Shown here piece after piece: positions 9,931-22,753 of a stretch of DNA of 64,000 nt. The number at the start of each line of letters is the position of its first letter. The first letter of the stretch is position 1. The stretch comes from Umbilicaria muhlenbergii. Its lineage: Eukaryota > Ascomycota > Lecanoromycetes > Umbilicariales > Umbilicariaceae. The notes beneath the pieces are model-generated. The model worked only from the letters and a program-made list of their open reading frames with translations. It ran no database searches and was not told the origin of the DNA. The position numbers and the translations under genes were made by a program. The DNA is taken from positions 278,364 to 342,363 of the forward strand of contig KK106984.1 of NCBI GenBank assembly GCA_000611775.1, written 5' to 3'.

Positions 9931-10185
9931 CTGCTTCTCAGCTGCTTGAAATATGTCTGTGAAGTCATGATATTCAGGAGGTAGACTGTCATAGACATTG
10001 TTGTACTCTTTGTCATATCACAATGAGTTCATCTGTAGGGTATATTTTTCCATATCAGCCACTAGGTCCGCCGGCCCTATAAAGCAGTCAGTAATGATGA
10101 GATTATTCATATGTAGAACATTCTTCAACACCTTCTTTTCACTGATAATGAATATATGATGTGCAGTAGTATGTTTTAGCTTTCT

Positions 10186-12019
10186 TCATAGAAATTTACC
10201 TGTATCATAGTAGTGATTTGAGTTTGCATGAACTAGAAATGATAACCTGAGGACAAAAGAAGCTGATGTGTTGTCTTGTGTGATAAAGAAATAATTGCTA
10301 TAGTGATAAAATTGATCATTAATGTTATATGTTGTAATCATCAGTATGACAGACTCTGATAGCTTAATCACATTACCTCATGCATTGCCTTGAGCCTCAT
10401 AGAATTCAGTTGATAGAAACAGCTTATTGACAACATCTCATGTGATTGTATTGCCCTGACTGCCGTTGTTGATAATATATGAATATTGTGGAGATTTGCT
10501 CATCATATCACTCATTGTCATTATGTGCAGTTCCACCTCTAGTTGCTCTGATATCAGACGTGAGATATCATTAATAATTAATAATGAAGCAAACTGAAGG
10601 TGATCTGTGAGTCATTTATTCACATTGACTGCAGTGAAGACGGCTGTAGATTATTCAGTTGTACAATCATTTATTCAGTGACTGATGACTTCACATTTAA
10701 TGCAGAGACCTGCTGACCTTCATGCATTTACTTCATTCCTTGAGATGAAGTCTCCTTGTCAGTGTGAGGAGGTTGTGAATGTTCATGTCATCATCATAAT
10801 TGCTTTCTCAGTGATTGATATATGGTTGAGATTCTGACTCTGATTGCAGTCACTTTCATGATAGAAACCTCATGAGTTGTTTCCTCTTTCACAGCTGAAT
10901 TGAGTGAATTAGATGTGAATTATTTATTGTTCAGTGAGAGATTCTTTTCTGTCATACTTTTGTTGTTGTTATCAGTTTTGCTTTAATGATCCTTTTTGGT
11001 GTCTGAGCGGCTTCAGAACAGCTCATGATTGATGATGATGTCAAGATGTGCTGAAATTTCCTGCATTGATTGTCTTGCAACCTGCGTCAGATCTCAACAT
11101 CATAGTTCAGTTAAGACATGATGAGAAAGCCTTGATCATCAATGAATTTAAATGAGTGTTTCACTGATTTCCTTGTGTGAAGCTGAGAGGAAGCAGTAGA
11201 GTTCTGATAATTTATCATATCAGAAGGTGATTATATCATGACTGTGAAGTTCAACTGCATTAAAGATGATGATATTTCATTCATTTGTATCTTCATCAGG
11301 GGATAGGTTCTTCTCTAGAATCTTTAAAAAGTTGTCATAAATAATTCAGATGTGATCATGCTGCTCTTTTTGCTTTCATCAGTCACTCATGACTGTTTTC
11401 TCAAGGTAGGTGCCTGCTCAGATGATGAAATCTCATTCAGTAGAAAATTGCTCTGACATCAGCTACTGATTTTAATTAATTTCATTCAGATATTCTTGAA
11501 GTTTTCATCTCATGACTTTAACACCTCCTGCATAAAGATGAGGCTCTCATGACTTTATAAGGTGTTGAAAAGGAGGAGATGTGATGTCTGTCATAACTTG
11601 ATGTCATAATTCATGTGATGAACCTGCGTCATTCTCTGAGTTTGTTGTAATTGAAGAATTTTCTTACAGATGTTGATTAAGCTCCTGAAGCTTTCTTTTA
11701 TTATCCTTAAACTCAATTTCTTGTCATACATGTCATAATTGTAGTCACTGACGCTCAATGACTTCTTGATTGTGAGCAGTGACTGCTTTAAAATCATTAA
11801 TGAAGTCATTGAGGTTACCTGCATCAATATGTTCATTGTTGTCATTGACAATGTCAGAAGCAGGAGTGTCAACAGTTAATAATATAAACCTGTTAATTGA
11901 AGGCTCTGATTCAGCTTAATTGACTGCTTCACTGACCTGATGAGATTAAAGTGTTGATGTCATCATGTCTTATTTGCTTCTGACATGACCGTTCACCTGA
12001 AGGTACTGAGTGATCAGTA
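10186..12019 (-). pseudogene. Element C gag and protease
   Basis: Protease-like sequence lies at about 10186-10650. A 61-codon open stretch at 10186-10371 shows the FVLRLSFLVHAN region, matching the corresponding part in K and B. Gag fills about 10650-11990, including a 93-codon open stretch at 11591-11872. The LTR-proximal end carries the primer-binding region. Broken in many places. Confidence 0.6.
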
Positions 12020-12305
12020 TGTAAGAAGCTGAGTGTATGACAGAGTGTCATAACAGTGTTTGAATGAAGTGTCATAAACAATATAGTCATGATGAGGTCA
12101 ATGCAATGATTATACATCTTTTATTCAGTGACAAAACTGATCACTGAGAAAGCAGGTTTTTGAACCTCCTTGTGAAGAGTTTTCACTTGATGCCAAGGTG
12201 CTACTCACTGAGTCATCATATAAGTGAGTTATAATGACATACTGTCATACTGTTGTACTGTCATACTGTCATACTGTCATACTACTATATATGGTGGCCC
12301 TGACA
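12020..12305 (-). repeat. Element C, 5' LTR
   Basis: 286 bp, TGTAAGAAG...CCCTGACA, paired with 4186-4471. AGAAC follows directly, completing the target duplication. Confidence 0.92.
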
Positions 12306-12439
12306 AGAACAATGCAAGTTCATCACATGAATTATGATATTAAATTACAACAGACATCACACCTCCTCCTTTTCAACACCTTGTAAAGTCATGAGAGCCT
12401 CATCTTTATACAGGAGGCATCAAAGTCATGAGATGAAAA
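12306..12439 (+). pseudogene. Element B, gag continued
   Basis: Resumes element B after C. It is the reverse complement of about 11520-11640 of C. It ends at GAAAA (12435-12439), the target of element D. Confidence 0.75.
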
Positions 12440-12842
12440 TGTAAAAGATGATGTCATAATGATTGAAGTGATACTATCATTCAATGAACTATAAGTATGA
12501 TTCAATGAACTAGGTCAAGTTCAATGAACTACATGATTAATGATCTTAAGGTTAAGACCAAGTGAGGGAACTAGTAGTCATAATTTTAAGAGATTGCATT
12601 TAATACATGAGTTGAGCATGAGCTTCTAACTATGAATCTACTTGTGATTATATAGACTCTAGAAGACTCATGTGATTGAGGTGATTATAATGATTAAACC
12701 CTTAATCACTCTGAACAGCTTGATCACTCTGATTAAGATGATTAAGGTGTTCAAGCCTTCACTCATCTTGATCACTTCAATTGATATCAGCTGTTCACTG
12801 CAAGCACATACTTTTAAGTACTGTTCTGACTGAGTTATAACA
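12440..12842 (-). repeat. Element D, 3' LTR (family II)
   Basis: 403 bp, TGTAAAAG...GTTATAACA, reverse complement of the H LTRs at 43761 and 49583. On the minus strand it contains a TATATAATCACAGG promoter-like stretch. Confidence 0.9.
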
Positions 12843-13390
12843 CTAGCTCCCCTCACAAGGTTTTCATCCTCAGAAATTAAAAGCCCCTCATGTCTTACTC
12901 TGATGACAGAAAGATTACTTAATTCTTAATTCATCACTTCTGTCTGACTGATTGTATCATTAATTATGAAAGTTTCATCATGTGACTCTGTCACTGCTGT
13001 GTCTTCAGTGATTATGAGTGTTTTATGTTTTCAGAGTCTGACTGTTGTAATTCTTGTATTCAGTCAGGTGTTGCTTGTGACCTTGTGATTTCTTCAGCTG
13101 AGCTGAATCATGTCAGAGAGGAACTTCTTCATTTATGAAAAAAAAAGACAGACATTTCTGTTAGAAAGTGAAAGTTGAAGGTGAAGAAAGAGAGACTTCA
13201 CAAATAAATTACTCTCCTCAAGAAGTGACAGATGAATTTAATTCATACTGAGCTTTAAAACATCAAAAAGTTGAAGCAGGAGGAGTTGATTTAAAGTTAA
13301 ATTATTAATTCTCTTTTTAATCTTTTTAAACTCTTCATTGTTTTTAATGACTGGCTGACAGCAGGTTCCTTTGATGAAATTGATGTAACT
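12843..13390 (+). other. 3' region of element D with antisense coiled-coil-like sequence
   Basis: Lies between the chromodomain and the 3' LTR. The plus strand, opposite to pol, has Lys/Glu-rich coding-like sequence at about 13110-13330 that parallels the antisense sequence of H (about 49130-49350, other strand) and the open frame of F at 50089-50337. No intact frame remains. Confidence 0.45.
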
Positions 13391-13399
13391 TTATTGAAT

Positions 13400-16300
13400 A
13401 ATGAGTAAAATTTTCTTTTGATTCTCATGTGTTTCCTGCCGTGTCATAACCTCTTTATTTGATTAAATAATGAAGCTCATCATTTATCTCTTGCTGATCT
13501 AGAATTTCCTTTACTTTGAACTCAGTGTCTTGATTTTCAGAGTCAATCTCAGGTGAATTGTCTTGTAACAGTGTTTTCAGATTCACTGATTCAAGTAGAG
13601 ATACATGAAATACTGAGTGTATTCACATGATTAATGAAAGTTTAAGTTCATAATTGACACTTTCTTTCTTCTTTAAAATGTGAAAAGGTCTCAGCTTCTT
13701 GTGATTTAATTTGTTGCTTAATCACTTCATTTTGATATTGTGATGTAAAAGGTATACTTTATCTCTCTCTTCAAGAGTAGATTCTTTATCTCTTTTTTTA
13801 TTATAATATATCACTGACTTTTCTGAGGTAAACTTTATGTTTTATTATAGTTCTTTATGAAGGTCCTTTAAATGATTCACTTATACTTTCACTTTTTGTG
13901 TTATGATTGCTAGCCCCCTTGCTTCATTCATAAATGAGTTAAACTTGTAGTTAATGTAAAATGATGATACTTTCATGAATTCTGTTGTTGCTGTGTTGTA
14001 AGTTAATTAAGCTATCAGTAAGAGTTCTACTCAATTGATTTGTTGATAATTAACATAACAGCGCAAGTACTGTTTTATCATTTAATTTAAGCATTCAGTC
14101 TGTTCATCTATTTAAGGATGATATGCAGTGAACAACTTATGATGAATTTCTAGTTGATTCATTAATGATTTTCAAAACTTGAAGATGAAGAGTTTATCTC
14201 TGTCTGAGATTATTTCTTTCAGCAGTTCATGATTGATTGTTATAATTTTTAAGAACATGTATGTTAATTCTTCTGCTGATGATGACTCTTTATATGGCAG
14301 AAAGTATTCATACTTTGTGAATTAATCTGTTATAATCAGTGTTGTGTCATATAATACTTTTGTCAGGGGTTCTTTCAACTTTGATAATTTTATCACAAAA
14401 TTTAATGTGATGCTCAATCATGACTGTGCTGATGTTGATGATGATTTCAGCAGTTCATATGATTTATGACGCTTCACTTTATTCTTTTGACATGTGTCAT
14501 ATTTTTAAATGATCTCCTCAACTTTCTTCCTTATCTGTGAAAAGTAATATATTCATGTGAGTTGTTTCAATGTTTTCTCAGTATCTTGATGTTCATTCAT
14601 TCTGCTAAAATGACACTCCTTTATCAGTGTTTCTCATAAGCTGACTGATACATAAATTAAGCTTTAAAAAAGTAAGAGACCTTCTTGCTTTTCAAAGCTT
14701 TCATGATCATTGATATTTTAAAGGACTTGTTGCATTAACTTGTCATTTTTCAACACTTTTCAAACTTGACTTTTGAAGGTGTTATCTTCAACTTTTATCA
14801 TAAAGTTGACTTTTTTATTGTATATTATGCTCTCTTGCTCATCCTCCTGAAGGATAACTTGATTTATGATTAACTTCTCTTGCAGATAATCAGCTCATCT
14901 GCTGAAAGCATTCACTTTAACATTTTCTGATCCTTTTTGATAATGAATTTTAAAGTTATATTGTGACAACTCTTCTGATCAATGAACCTGTCTTTGATTT
15001 AGGACTTTCATTGTTATGAAGTATAATAAATTCTTATGATCTGAATACATCTGAACCTCATGCTTTGATCTTTTAAGATATACATGTCATTGCTTGAATG
15101 CATCAACAATAATTAACAGCTTCTTGTCATGTATCTTGTAACTTTGTTCAGCACTTAACAGTTTTCATGAGTAATAAACTACTGATTGCAGATGTTTTTT
15201 ATCATTTAACTGATTAATGCATGTTTTTATAACTTCATCTGACGCGTCTGTCTTGAGTGTAATAAGTTTCTCAGGATTAAAACTCATGAGAATTAATTAT
15301 GATGTGAAGTGCTTCTTCAGCTCTTTGAAGGATTCTTGTGCTTCAGTAAATTAAATGAATTTTTGATCTTTTTTCATCAACTTCATTAAGGGTGCTGTGA
15401 TCTTGAAATACTTCTTGATAAACTTTTTATAGAAGTTCACAAAGTCTAGGAAGGATTGTACTTTCTTAACATTTATCAGAACTGATCATTTGATCACAGA
15501 CTTAATCTTCTCTGAGTTCATTCATAAACCTTCTGAGGTGATGATAAATTCAAGAAACTGAACTTCTTTGATGTGAAAAAGACTCTTCTCAGGCTTAATG
15601 TGTAAGTCAGTGTCTTTTAACATTTATAAAATCTTCTGAACATGTTCAACATGTTGTTCTTTCATCTTCAAGTATATCAGTATATCATTGAGGTAGATGA
15701 CTATGAACTGATTTAAGTATTATCACAAGACATTATTAATGAAAGCTTGAAAGATTGCTGAGGTGTTGATTAATTTAAACAGCATTACCAAGTACTCATA
15801 TAGTCTTGAGTGCATTCAAAACACTGTTTTTCATTCATCACTTTTTTTTATCTGTATCTGATTGAATGTTTTTAAAATATTAAATTTTGTGAATCATTAT
15901 GTCTCCTGAAATCTGTCTTGCAGTTTTAACACAAGTGGCAGTGAGTAACTGTTTTTTATTATGTTGTTCAGTGCTCTGTAGTCAACACACAACCTCAATG
16001 ATTCATCAGATTTTGAGACAAACAAAATCAGATATTCAGTGAGAGACTGAGATTTATGAATGAATTTTTTTCATAAGTTCTCCTTTAAGTATTCTCACAA
16101 TGCATTTAACTTCTGAGGAGACAATGAGTATAAGGGTTGCTTTATTGATTTGTGATTCTTCATGATCTTGATTTCATGATTTTATTCTTAATATTTCAGC
16201 AAGACGTCCTGTTCCTTTACTGCTGTAAACAGCTCTTTGAAGTCTTTATATTCTTTAAGGATAAATAACTTGATAATAGAGTCTCAGTCATTGTCAACTT

Positions 16301-18528
16301 GTTTAATTCACAGTATCTTTGCATCAGGATTTTTTAGTTCCTCATGTGTTTCTTTCACTGTCATAGTGAAGACTTTCACTCCTTCAGATGAGTTCAGGAT
16401 TGAATATAACTTCATTGAAGTACTTTCTTTTATGAAGTATATCTCATTCTTAGCTTAATCAATCAAAGGATTAGTCACTTGAAGTTAAGATATGCTTAAA
16501 ACTATGTCACTTCCTGACTGCTTCATGATGTTGAAATTGATTTTCTCTCAGTGTTGATTGATCTGAACAGGTATCAGAACTGTTTCTTTATTTACTCATT
16601 TATTGTTGTGTTTCATGAGGGTCTCATTGAACTTTTGAAGTAAATAAGAATTTCACTTCTCTTGAATTTCTATCCTGTTCATTTCTGTGAACCTTGAATT
16701 TAAGAAATTCCCTGTGCAGTCACTGTTGATTAACAGTCTGACTGAGTGACCTTTTACTTTAATTTAAACATGAAAATTGCTCATGTCTTCTGTGGCAGTG
16801 ATTTCTTTAATAATCACTTCTTTCAGAGGCTTCAAATTAAGCATCTTCAAAGACCTCTGACTCAGAGGGCCCTTTAGTTTTTTAAACTAAATGAGAGGAA
16901 TCTTAAATTCTCTCTCACACACTTGAAGTTCTTTGAGTTGACTTTTTCATCTGAATATCATATTGAGTTTAACTTCAAGTATTCACTTCAGAGTTCTCAA
17001 ACTTTTATTTATAATTTTCTTGAGATATGTGCTCTGTTGAGGGTAACATACCCTCCTTTAGTGATGAACTTGAAATCTTTCAGTGATGTTTCTTTAAGTA
17101 TGTCTTGATAATTCATATTCTTAGTCTCATCTTTCTGAGTGAATGCATTTTTAATTATTCACAGGATTCACTCCTGCAACTGTTTTATGTGATTTTCATA
17201 ATTCTCAGAAGATTTTTTCATCACTTTAAATACTTCTTCATAAGTTTTCAATCACTGTTCTTCATGAGTAAATGCTCAGATGTTGTCATCCTTTTTAATG
17301 AACTTCTTTAAATCTTCAGAGTTAATTACCTTCATGAAGTCTTCCTCCTCATTAGATGAGAGCATCATTTCATCACTGTCAACATAATTGCCTTCTTAAT
17401 TGAACTGATCTCATTAAACTTGTTGCTTCTTTAAGCTCATGACTTGATTTTAATGAGAGATTATGACATATTCCTTTATCTTCTTCAGTTGACATGAAAA
17501 TCATTCAGAGCTGTCTTTATCACTTCAGTGTGTGTGATAATCATCATCATAACATGCTGTTTAAAACATAATGTTGTGACTGTTCTTGTCTTTTGCCTCT
17601 CATGTGGCTGTGTATGTCTTTCTTGATTGAATGATTTTTTCAGGAATTCAACAGTCTCAGATAAAATGTCCTGATTTTCTGCAGTTGTAGTAATTATTCT
17701 CATGAGGCTTTTCTTTCTTCACTGATCTTTTCTTTTAATGAAAATGATTCACTCAAGTAGCTGTATCAATTTTCATAAGTTAAGGTTCATAGTAGAGTTG
17801 ATTATTATATTGATGCTCACAGTTCTTCTCAGCTCTTCATAATACAAGAATCTTGTGACTCTTTTTTAAACTTCATTCATAAACTCAGTTGTTGATGATG
17901 ATTGATCATTTGATCATTTCTGAGAGCATGATGAGGTGTTTAGCCCTTGAGATCTCATTCTTCATCATGTTCTTTAATCCCTTATAATACTGCGCTGTCA
18001 AAGCAGTATTATTTTAATTCATATGTGAGGTGAGTCTTTGAAAGTTTGCTGTGTATGTAGCAGCAGCTTTTTTTTGTTGAATGTTGCAGATTTCTCACTC
18101 TGCTGTCTTCTTTTCATTAACTGTTTTAAACATTATCCTTATCTGCTTCTTGAATTTCTTTAATGCATGAAAGATTTCATTAGTCAGATCATCCTGATCT
18201 TCACTTTTATTATCAAGGTAATCTTGAAGAATAAGTTTAAATCAGTTCAAAGCATCTGACCTCAGAAATGAAGAGGTGAACAACACTTTCTCTGATTTTA
18301 ATATGAATAAAGACTTGTTGAACTGCAGGTACATATCAAGTTGAGTGAAAAATAAGTTTAACAATCTTCTCTCATCAAGGAACTTATTCAGCAATGAGAT
18401 TTTAATTTAAATTATTTTGTTAAAAAGATGTTCAGTGACTGATCCTTCTTTATCAGAGGATTTGAACATCATGAGATTAATGAGTCAGTTCATTGCATGA
18501 CTGATACCCTGTAAATTGATGCTCAAAG
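13400..18528 (-). pseudogene. Element D gag-pol
   Basis: Minus strand. Chromodomain about 13400-13580 (KEILDQQEIN, then LHYLIK), integrase 13580-14760, RNase H about 15000-15330, RT about 15400-16200, protease 16230-16760. A linker follows, then a CCHC-knuckle region near 17650-17700 (KSGHF core) and gag to 18480. Matching order in F and H supports these bounds. Plus-strand open frames at 16237, 16923 and 17105 are shadows. Broken in many places. Confidence 0.65.
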
Positions 18529-18731
18529 TGTAAGAGGTGATGTTGTAGTGATCAAAGTGATATTATCATTCAATGAATTATAAGTATGATTCAATGAACT
18601 AGGTCAGGTTCAATGAACTACATGATTAATGATCTTAAGATTAAGATCAAGTGAGGGAACTAGTAGTTATAATCTTAAAAGATTGCATTTAATACATGAG
18701 TTGAGCATGAACTTTTAACTATGAATCTACC
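18529..18731 (-). repeat. Element D, 5' LTR, part 1
   Basis: First 203 bp of the 5' LTR as read on the plus strand, ending in CTACC (18727-18731), the target of element E. The LTR resumes at 27204. Confidence 0.9.
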
Positions 18732-18917
18732 TGTTGAGGGTCAATAAACATGATCATTCATGTGTGAAAAGTCTGCTTGTTTTAAAAAGGCTGAAGTCAG
18801 TTATCTATACTCACTAATTAGTGTCATGCTAATACTAATGAGCTGAAGCCAGCTATCTATACTCACTAGTTAATGCCATGCTAATACTAATGCTAACATC
18901 ATGATAAGATCATGACA
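18732..18917 (-). repeat. Element E, 3' LTR (family III)
   Basis: 186 bp, TGTTGAGG...GATCATGACA. It contains an internal tandem duplication of about 52 bp (GCTGAAG...CTAATACTAATG) spanning about 18790-18893. Confidence 0.93.
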
Positions 18918-19850
18918 AATCCTCTGCATCAGCAATGCTTCATGCCCTCATGAAGTGTTGAAACTTTCATAGAGTGAATCACTCTCTTCAGCATGTGACA
19001 TGATCACTCAGAACACTGCAGTAATCATGTTGTAACTTAATCATGAAGACATAGTTCAAGATTGTGCAGATGAACTTCAAGTTCATTGTTTATTGATGTA
19101 ATTATTTCTCATTGTTTCCCTTCTTGAACTTTAAACATTAAGAAAAAGTTTTAAGATTCTTGATGATAATCTTTAAGCTGTTCTCAGGTCTTCTTACCTC
19201 ATCAGTCTTGATTGAATCATGCTTTGTTCAGTGTGAATAAACTTAATGAGGTTGTCACCTGTGATTGTGCTTCACTGTTATCAATAGAAATCTGTTTAGT
19301 CCTGTCATGTGATCTTGTTGACTTCTTCACATCTTCAGCCCTCTGCTGCTTATCATTATGAGTTTGTGATGCTTCATTCATATCTCTCATCATCTGACTG
19401 CTGCTGTCATGTGATGATCATAAAATCCTGACAGCTGTACCTTGACATATTGTGACTCATGATGATGTACTTGATAATGATGAGTTTGAAGGTGATATGT
19501 GTTCTCACTCACTGACAGCACTTTCTGAAGATTTATCCTCTGACTCATCTCCTTCATTTAATCTTCAGGTCTCATTGACTGCTAACTTTGTCAGATGAGA
19601 CTCAAGGTTACTTATGACACCTGTGTTCCTCTGATGTTTTTCAAAATCTAGGATTGTTTCTAGGCAGCTGTCTAGTAGATCTTCATTGTATCATTTGTCA
19701 TGTTGTGAACTGTACCCTTTTCATCAGATGAGATACTCAGTTATGATCTTTCTTCTTTCATATCAATGTTGTCAGCTTTTTAAGATCTTCTCTACTTTAT
19801 ATGATTATCATTCCCCTGGTTCCTTCATAACTGATGAGGGGTTTATAAGT
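18918..19850 (-). pseudogene. Element E C-terminal tail and chromodomain
   Basis: A chromodomain-like stretch at about 19600-19800 (KVEKILKS start, YLI..KGY core, closing ILDFEKHQR helix). It is followed by a long acidic/serine-rich tail that runs toward the 3' LTR. The tail has no recognised domain. Confidence 0.5.
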
Positions 19851-20122
19851 TAAGGTTGATTATATGAGTCCTTCACTGAGTCTGAGCAGGGTTTGAGATG
19901 AGTGATAAAGATGACTGAGTGTATATGCATTGTGTGAGGCAATTTCAGCTTATACATCAGTGACTCAACTTTCTTGATCACCTTAAAAGGGCTTGTTCAC
20001 TGATTTGATAACTTGAAATTTTGCAATCCTGACAAGTTGTAGCTGTGATGCAAACATAAATATATTAAGTCATCTTTCTTCAGGTTGAGCTTCTTGTGCT
20101 TATCATTATATCATCATCTTGT

Positions 20123-21200
20123 TCATGCTTTCATGAACACCTGTGAGTCCTGAGCCTGCCTCTGATGAAGGTCTCTGAATTCTGTTAAGTTGACAACTTG
20201 TGAATGCAAGTCAGTCTTACTGATTAATGATAATAACTTGTTTACCTTGAAATCATACATTAATTCTGTAGGTGATTTTCCTGTAAAGATGTTCATAAAG
20301 TTATTCAATGTGACTTGAAGCAGGATTATGCATTCTGATCATGATGTATTCAGATTCTCAGTCACATGATATTGTAGAATAATTTTCACTGTTTGATTTG
20401 TGCATTCTGATGCTTCATCCGTCTGTGAATGTCATGTCATGAATAGTAGTAACTTAACCTCTAGGTGTGTGAACAAGTCTGATTATAAATTTAAAAGAAA
20501 TTTTGAGTCCTGATCTGACAATATTTGACATGACATACCTCAGTCAGCTGCCTGTAGAGCACTCAGAAGTGCAATTGCTCAGTTCTTAACAATGTACATA
20601 TTCTTCCCTGAGATTATGAGGATTCTCTTTGAATACTTGTTCATCATGTTCAAGAGAGCGTTCACAGTTTAATCATGATAAATTGCCTCTGATAGTTCAA
20701 TGATGAAGTTCATAACTATTGTATTGAATGAGACGGGTGTGAAATGTATGAGATTGAGTTCATCATATGATTTATGCCTCTTTGTTTGATTTAGCTGACA
20801 GGTTGAGCAGTGCTCAATGTATTCCTGAAACTGCTTCATCACATTTTGATCAAAGTACATGAATGTTGTAAGCCTGTCAAACGCGTGGTGAAACCCTTGA
20901 TGATTTAAGAAGTCATGACTTATTTTAAATACATTCTTCTTCAGCATTTTTAAAACCACAAGCTGTTCCTGTTCATCATGATTGATGAGATAGATTAAGT
21001 CATTTCATAAGAAGAAATTTAAAAAAGCTGTGATAAGACCTTGTTCATTTTTGAGTAGTTCCTCTTGAATTCTTAATCAGTGATCATCTTTCATGTATAC
21101 CTGCTTTAAATGATTCTTAAGGTTGTCAGTCATTTTAATTAAAGTGACATTGAACACTCCTTGATCTCCTCATCTCTTCAGCATGAAGAGAATCTCAATC
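20123..21200 (-). pseudogene. Element E integrase
   Basis: The zinc-binding start shows HDFLNHQGFHHAFDRL, then CSTCQLNQTKRHKSY, the H-H-C-C pattern of Ty3 integrases, within a 96-codon open stretch at 20669-20959. The catalytic core continues leftward to about 20100. The family's enzyme inserts cDNA into chromosomal DNA. Broken in many places. Confidence 0.75.
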
Positions 21201-21299
21201 ACCTTCATCAGCATTACTTCAACCTCAGTCAGATCATTAAGAATGTTTAACTTTTAATTAATCATGATCTGTAGTACTGATAATCTTGATAACACGTCT

Positions 21300-22720
21300 G
21301 AGATAAGGTGATGTTTTCCCAGCTTGTATCAAATGTTGATGTTGAATTGAGTGAGATATTGACTTGCTCATATGAGGTGATTGTTCAATTTGTCAGTGTT
21401 TAAACTTGAAAAGCTCATCTGCCTTGCTATAGATGTCACTATGAAGTGATCAGTATAAATTATTACTGATTTTGTTGTGAAATTTACAAGGTGATGAAGC
21501 TTCTTGATTGCTCACACAAGGCCTGTCATTTCTAGTTCTGTTGATCAGTAGTGACTTTCAGCTGTTGATAGTAGCTTGCTTAAGAACATCACAGGTTGAA
21601 TATCTGTCTTTTAAATGTTAATCACCCTTGATGAATTCAGGTCATCTTTGACATGATAGATAATCACACTCACACCTCTCTTAAATGAATTCAGGTTGAT
21701 GTATAACTGTCACTTAAAGTTAAAATGATGAAGAAAATCACTCTTGTTAAGAATTATCTGCAGGCAGTCAAATGCCGCCCTTTCCTTCTTCATTGATTCA
21801 ATCAACTTTGTTGAATGTGCTGCACACTTTCACTTTATTCCTGACTTCATGAAATCTTTCAGCATTTTAGTCTTACATGCCTGTAGTGACTTCATTATCT
21901 GAATGTAGTAAAGTATGTAGTTCTGCATTCACTTGATTAAATCAAGGTAGTGCTTCAGATCCTGAAGAGTTATAAAGAAGGTAAGTTAATTAATTACTTG
22001 AATCTTTTCTGCAGCTGTGATCATTTCAAATGAGTTCACTTTCTGCTTGAGGAGGGTGATAAAGGGAAAGTCAAAAAACATCTTGATTGATGTTAAAATT
22101 ATATCAAGACTTGTAAGCAATTCAAAAATGACATTGAGGTGCTGTAAGTGCTCCTTCAATGTTTTTAAGAAAATGACAATATCATTGATGTACACTCATG
22201 CGTAGCCGTGGTGTGACCACAGAATTTGATCAATTTGATGTTGAACATAAAGTGATGAGTTTTTAAATCTCATAACAGCCACCTTGAAATTTTTTAAGCC
22301 TTGATGAGTTGTGACTGTAAGCTTGTGATGATCTTTGTGAGCTATCAGCCACTGATAGAAGAAAGTAACTTCATTCATAATGAATATGAATGAACAACTC
22401 TTTACTGCTGCAATGATATCTGACTGTCATGATAAGAGATAATTGTTTAACATCATTATCTTATTTAGCTCCTGTATATCAATCACAACTCATGCTTTAC
22501 ACATGATTGAATCATCTTCCTTAGTAATGATTCTTCATACCACAAAAACAGGGTAGGTGAAAGAGGTAGATTCATTGAAAAACTTCATTCAACTCTGCTG
22601 ATGAAGCTTATTAAACACTTTGTTTATCTCATCATAATCTTTCCCTGTTGTTGAGTATACCTTTGCAGTGACCTTAGTAGAGTCTCAGCTGTTGACTAAA
22701 GGAATTATCATTCAGTCAGA
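21300..22720 (-). pseudogene. Element E reverse transcriptase and RNase H
   Basis: The open stretch 22196-22378 gives FFYQWLIAHKDHHKLT and YVQHQIDQIL. The adjoining one at 21986-22195 gives YINDIVIFLKTLKEHLQHL and TAAEKIQVIN. Together they mark the RT palm and thumb of a widespread fungal Ty3 lineage. RNase H-like sequence follows toward about 21300. The plus-strand frame 22017-22205 is a shadow. Broken in many places. Confidence 0.75.
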
Positions 22721-22753
22721 TTTCAGAATTTTGACAACACGCCCTTTATTAGC

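Larger units (their letters stand above)
4186..12305 (-). mobile_element. Element C: full-span family I chromovirus fossil
   Basis: 8120 bp, bounded by two 286-bp LTRs (4186-4471 and 12020-12305) and the exact target duplication AGAAC (4181-4185, 12306-12310). It is inserted in gag of element B. Minus-strand order from right: 5' LTR, gag, protease, RT, RNase H, linker repeats, integrase, chromodomain, a long 3' region with an antisense frame, polypurine tract, 3' LTR. The outline is whole, but the coding parts are broken many times over by C-to-T decay. Confidence 0.92.
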
